From NCBI GenBank assembly GCA_046541015.1, contig JBKHEA010000024.1:1-14281 (forward strand): a stretch of 14,281 nt of DNA, given 5' to 3'. The notes under the pieces were generated by a model. It saw nothing but the letters and a program-made list of their open reading frames with translations. It was not told where the DNA came from and ran no database searches. A program made the translations under genes and the position numbers. This stretch comes from Liberiplasma sp046541015. Lineage in GTDB: Bacteria > Bacillota_I > Bacilli_A > Izemoplasmatales > Izemoplasmataceae. Positions 12,973 to 14,281 of this stretch are shown here, one piece after another (the first letter of the stretch is position 1; each line of letters starts with the position of its first letter).

Positions 12973-14118
12973 ATGAACCAAAAAGGGGTTACCCTCATTG
13001 AAATCTTAATTGTCATAGTTGTCCTTGGTATTGTTAGCGCAGTGAGCTTACCGTCTGCGACAAATATCTTTACTTCAGGCCAAAAAGATCAAGTTTTAAC
13101 CGCAGCGATCGAACTAGAACGTGCCGCTAAAAGTTATTGTAGAGAAGATAATTATATTAGCTGCCCTACTGGAACGGTTTTAACGGAGACAGAAGTAGCA
13201 AGCTATACGACCTTGGTTGATGAGACTTACACAGTAAGAATCACTATTGGACCAACCATTCGAAGTGTTTATGTATATTACGCTAAAACGGGAGAATTCT
13301 CGTTCCCATTTAATGAAGATGGTAGAAAACAATATACCATTTTAAACGGTGTATCCTATTTAGGAAAAGTGCCGACTTCTTCAAGTGAAGATTTTGTCAA
13401 TGAAGCGTTTGATGCAAGCGATTTAACCATGCCTGCATGGTCACCAAATACATTCTTAGTTGGTGATGTATTTACCTATGATGGCGCCACTTGGCAAGTT
13501 AGAACGCTTGATTCTATTGGTTCACCACCAACATTAGGCGTTAACTTAGAAGTCAATGGACCCTATCAAGAAATCACCCCTGAATATAAAGCATACAACA
13601 CTTATGTCACTAATGATTTTGTTTTATTTAATAGTAAAAGATTTAAAGCCATAAACGATTCCATGAGTGGTATTGAACCAGAAAGTCAGGTCGGTTGGCA
13701 AGAAATCACACCGTTATGGCGTGATTATAATGTTTATGAAATTGGTGATATCGTTTATCATAATGATGCTACCTTTGAAGCCGTTTTAGAAAATATGACC
13801 GGAATTGAACCAAGTACTACCGCAGGTTGGCAAGAATTAACAGATAACTGGCGTGTTTTTAATTTTTATTATAAAGGCGACCGCATTACCTATGAAGCGG
13901 ATGGTCTTCGCTATGGCGCATTAACTGATATTTCACCATATTCTGGAGCGCCTGATGTCAATTTAAATTGGCTTGAGATTACAGAAGGCATTTGGCAAGC
14001 AGGTATGGTTTACTATGAAGGTGAAATTGTAGAATACGATGGCCTTTTATATCAGTCATTAATTGATTTTAATGAAGAAGTTCCTAGTATTTCTTCAAAC
14101 TGGTTATTAATTTCATAA
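12973..14118 (+). CDS. Type IV pilin-like surface protein with five CBM5/12-like modules
   Basis: 381 residues. The N-terminus is a class III (prepilin peptidase) signal: leader MNQKG, predicted cleavage after G5, then VTLIE with Glu at mature +5 and a hydrophobic helix to about residue 26. This is the ComGC/pseudopilin pattern, with Val in place of the common Phe at +1. Residues 27-150 are a pilin-like stalk and head with C56 and C64, possibly a disulfide. From 154 to 380 there are five tandem modules of about 43-47 residues with the pattern W..yn.Y..GD.V.y....f.A...n..giePs...gWqei. This resembles small chitin-binding modules of the CBM5/12 group. The likely role is a surface or pilus-tip adhesin, possibly sugar-binding; the ligand is unknown. 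It has its own promoter and terminator, and no pilus assembly genes are in the window. Confidence 0.8.
   Translation: MNQKGVTLIEILIVIVVLGIVSAVSLPSATNIFTSGQKDQVLTAAIELERAAKSYCREDNYISCPTGTVLTETEVASYTTLVDETYTVRITIGPTIRSVYVYYAKTGEFSFPFNEDGRKQYTILNGVSYLGKVPTSSSEDFVNEAFDASDLTMPAWSPNTFLVGDVFTYDGATWQVRTLDSIGSPPTLGVNLEVNGPYQEITPEYKAYNTYVTNDFVLFNSKRFKAINDSMSGIEPESQVGWQEITPLWRDYNVYEIGDIVYHNDATFEAVLENMTGIEPSTTAGWQELTDNWRVFNFYYKGDRITYEADGLRYGALTDISPYSGAPDVNLNWLEITEGIWQAGMVYYEGEIVEYDGLLYQSLIDFNEEVPSISSNWLLIS
13438..14112 (+). repeat. Five tandem ~45-residue coding repeats (CBM5/12-like modules)
   Basis: Modules at residues about 156-202, 203-246, 247-290, 291-337 and 338-380. Modules 2 and 3 are closest (SGIEPESQVGWQEIT against TGIEPSTTAGWQELT). 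Module 5 (WQAGMVYYEGEIVEYDGLLYQ) is closest to a free-standing carbohydrate-binding module. Module 1 is the most diverged, with a longer segment before its YQEI end. Confidence 0.75.
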
Positions 14119-14129
14119 TGAATCAAAAT

Positions 14130-14160
14130 AAAAGCACCTAGTCATATTAGGTGCTTTTTT
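14130..14160 (+). terminator. Terminator between the pilin-like gene and the convergent gene
   Basis: AAAAGCACCTA (14130-14140) pairs with TAGGTGCTTTT (14148-14158) around GTCATAT, ending in TT. On the minus strand the hairpin is followed by TTTTATTTT, so it can serve both convergent genes. Confidence 0.88.
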
Positions 14161-14167
14161 AAGTTTA

Positions 14168-14281
14168 TTATTCTTCTTCAAAATACCCTTCAATATAGTT
14201 AAATATGGCGTTGAAGCTATCTTCACCATCAAAATCAACTAACCGTTGTAGATGATCTTCTATAACTTGGAAGGTTGGAAA
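14168..14281 (-). CDS. C-terminal end of an unrecognised gene, cut by the right window edge
   Basis: The minus strand is open from the edge for 37 codons to TAA (14170-14168), followed directly by a second in-frame TAA. The peptide ends ...FNAIFNYIEGYFEEE and is very acidic. It fits the convergent arrangement with a shared terminator at 14130-14160, and codon use is like the neighbours. It is too short to assign to a family. Confidence 0.55.
   Translation of the reverse strand, partial: FPTFQVIEDHLQRLVDFDGEDSFNAIFNYIEGYFEEE

Overview
The window is AT-rich DNA from a low-GC Gram-positive-type bacterium. Intergenic gaps are short, Rho-independent hairpins follow most transcription units, and Shine-Dalgarno sites are strong (AGGAGG, GAGGTG, GGTGGTG). 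Tryptophan is encoded by TGG, and TGA is used as a stop (end of gcvPB), so this is the standard code and not the Mycoplasma/Spiroplasma code. Gene style and content (CoA-disulfide reductase, FCD-type GntR regulator, two-subunit GcvP) would fit Acholeplasma/Izemoplasma-like Mycoplasmatota or a neighbouring Bacillota lineage. That placement is inference only.

Layout. (1) 1-1626: C-terminal ~530 residues of an ABC exporter half-transporter, cut by the left edge, then a terminator. (2) 1658-3276: a two-gene redox unit, CoA-disulfide reductase plus a small DUF2892 membrane protein. (3) 3316-4120: a FadR/FCD-type GntR regulator with a 10-bp inverted repeat over its promoter. (4) 4105-4262: tRNA-Leu(CAA) with its own promoter and terminator. 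(5) 4250-5338, minus strand: a membrane PAS-GGDEF protein with a degenerate active-site motif (GGDTF). (6) 5434-7171: a membrane-anchored protein carrying two HU/IHF-type DNA-binding domains on a long charged linker. (7) 7153-12910: a complete glycine cleavage operon, gcvT-gcvH-gcvPA-gcvPB-lpd. (8) 12924-14160: a type IV pilin-like protein with five tandem CBM5/12-like modules. (9) 14168-14281, minus strand: the last 37 codons of an unrecognised gene cut by the right edge.

How the genes work together. The gcv operon encodes all four proteins of the glycine cleavage complex: P as two subunits, H, T, and a dedicated E3 (L protein). It converts glycine and THF to CO2, NH3, methylene-THF and NADH. 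GcvH needs lipoylation by an enzyme outside the window. The CoA-disulfide reductase/DUF2892 pair is probably thiol or sulfur redox housekeeping. The remaining genes look like independent single-gene units.

The two least ordinary genes are the membrane-tethered tandem-HU protein (5464-7128) and the pilin with carbohydrate-binding-like repeats (12973-14118). No mobile elements, CRISPR arrays, rRNA or prophage genes were seen. No gene-free stretch reaches 300 bases; the longest gap is about 160 bases, before gcvT.
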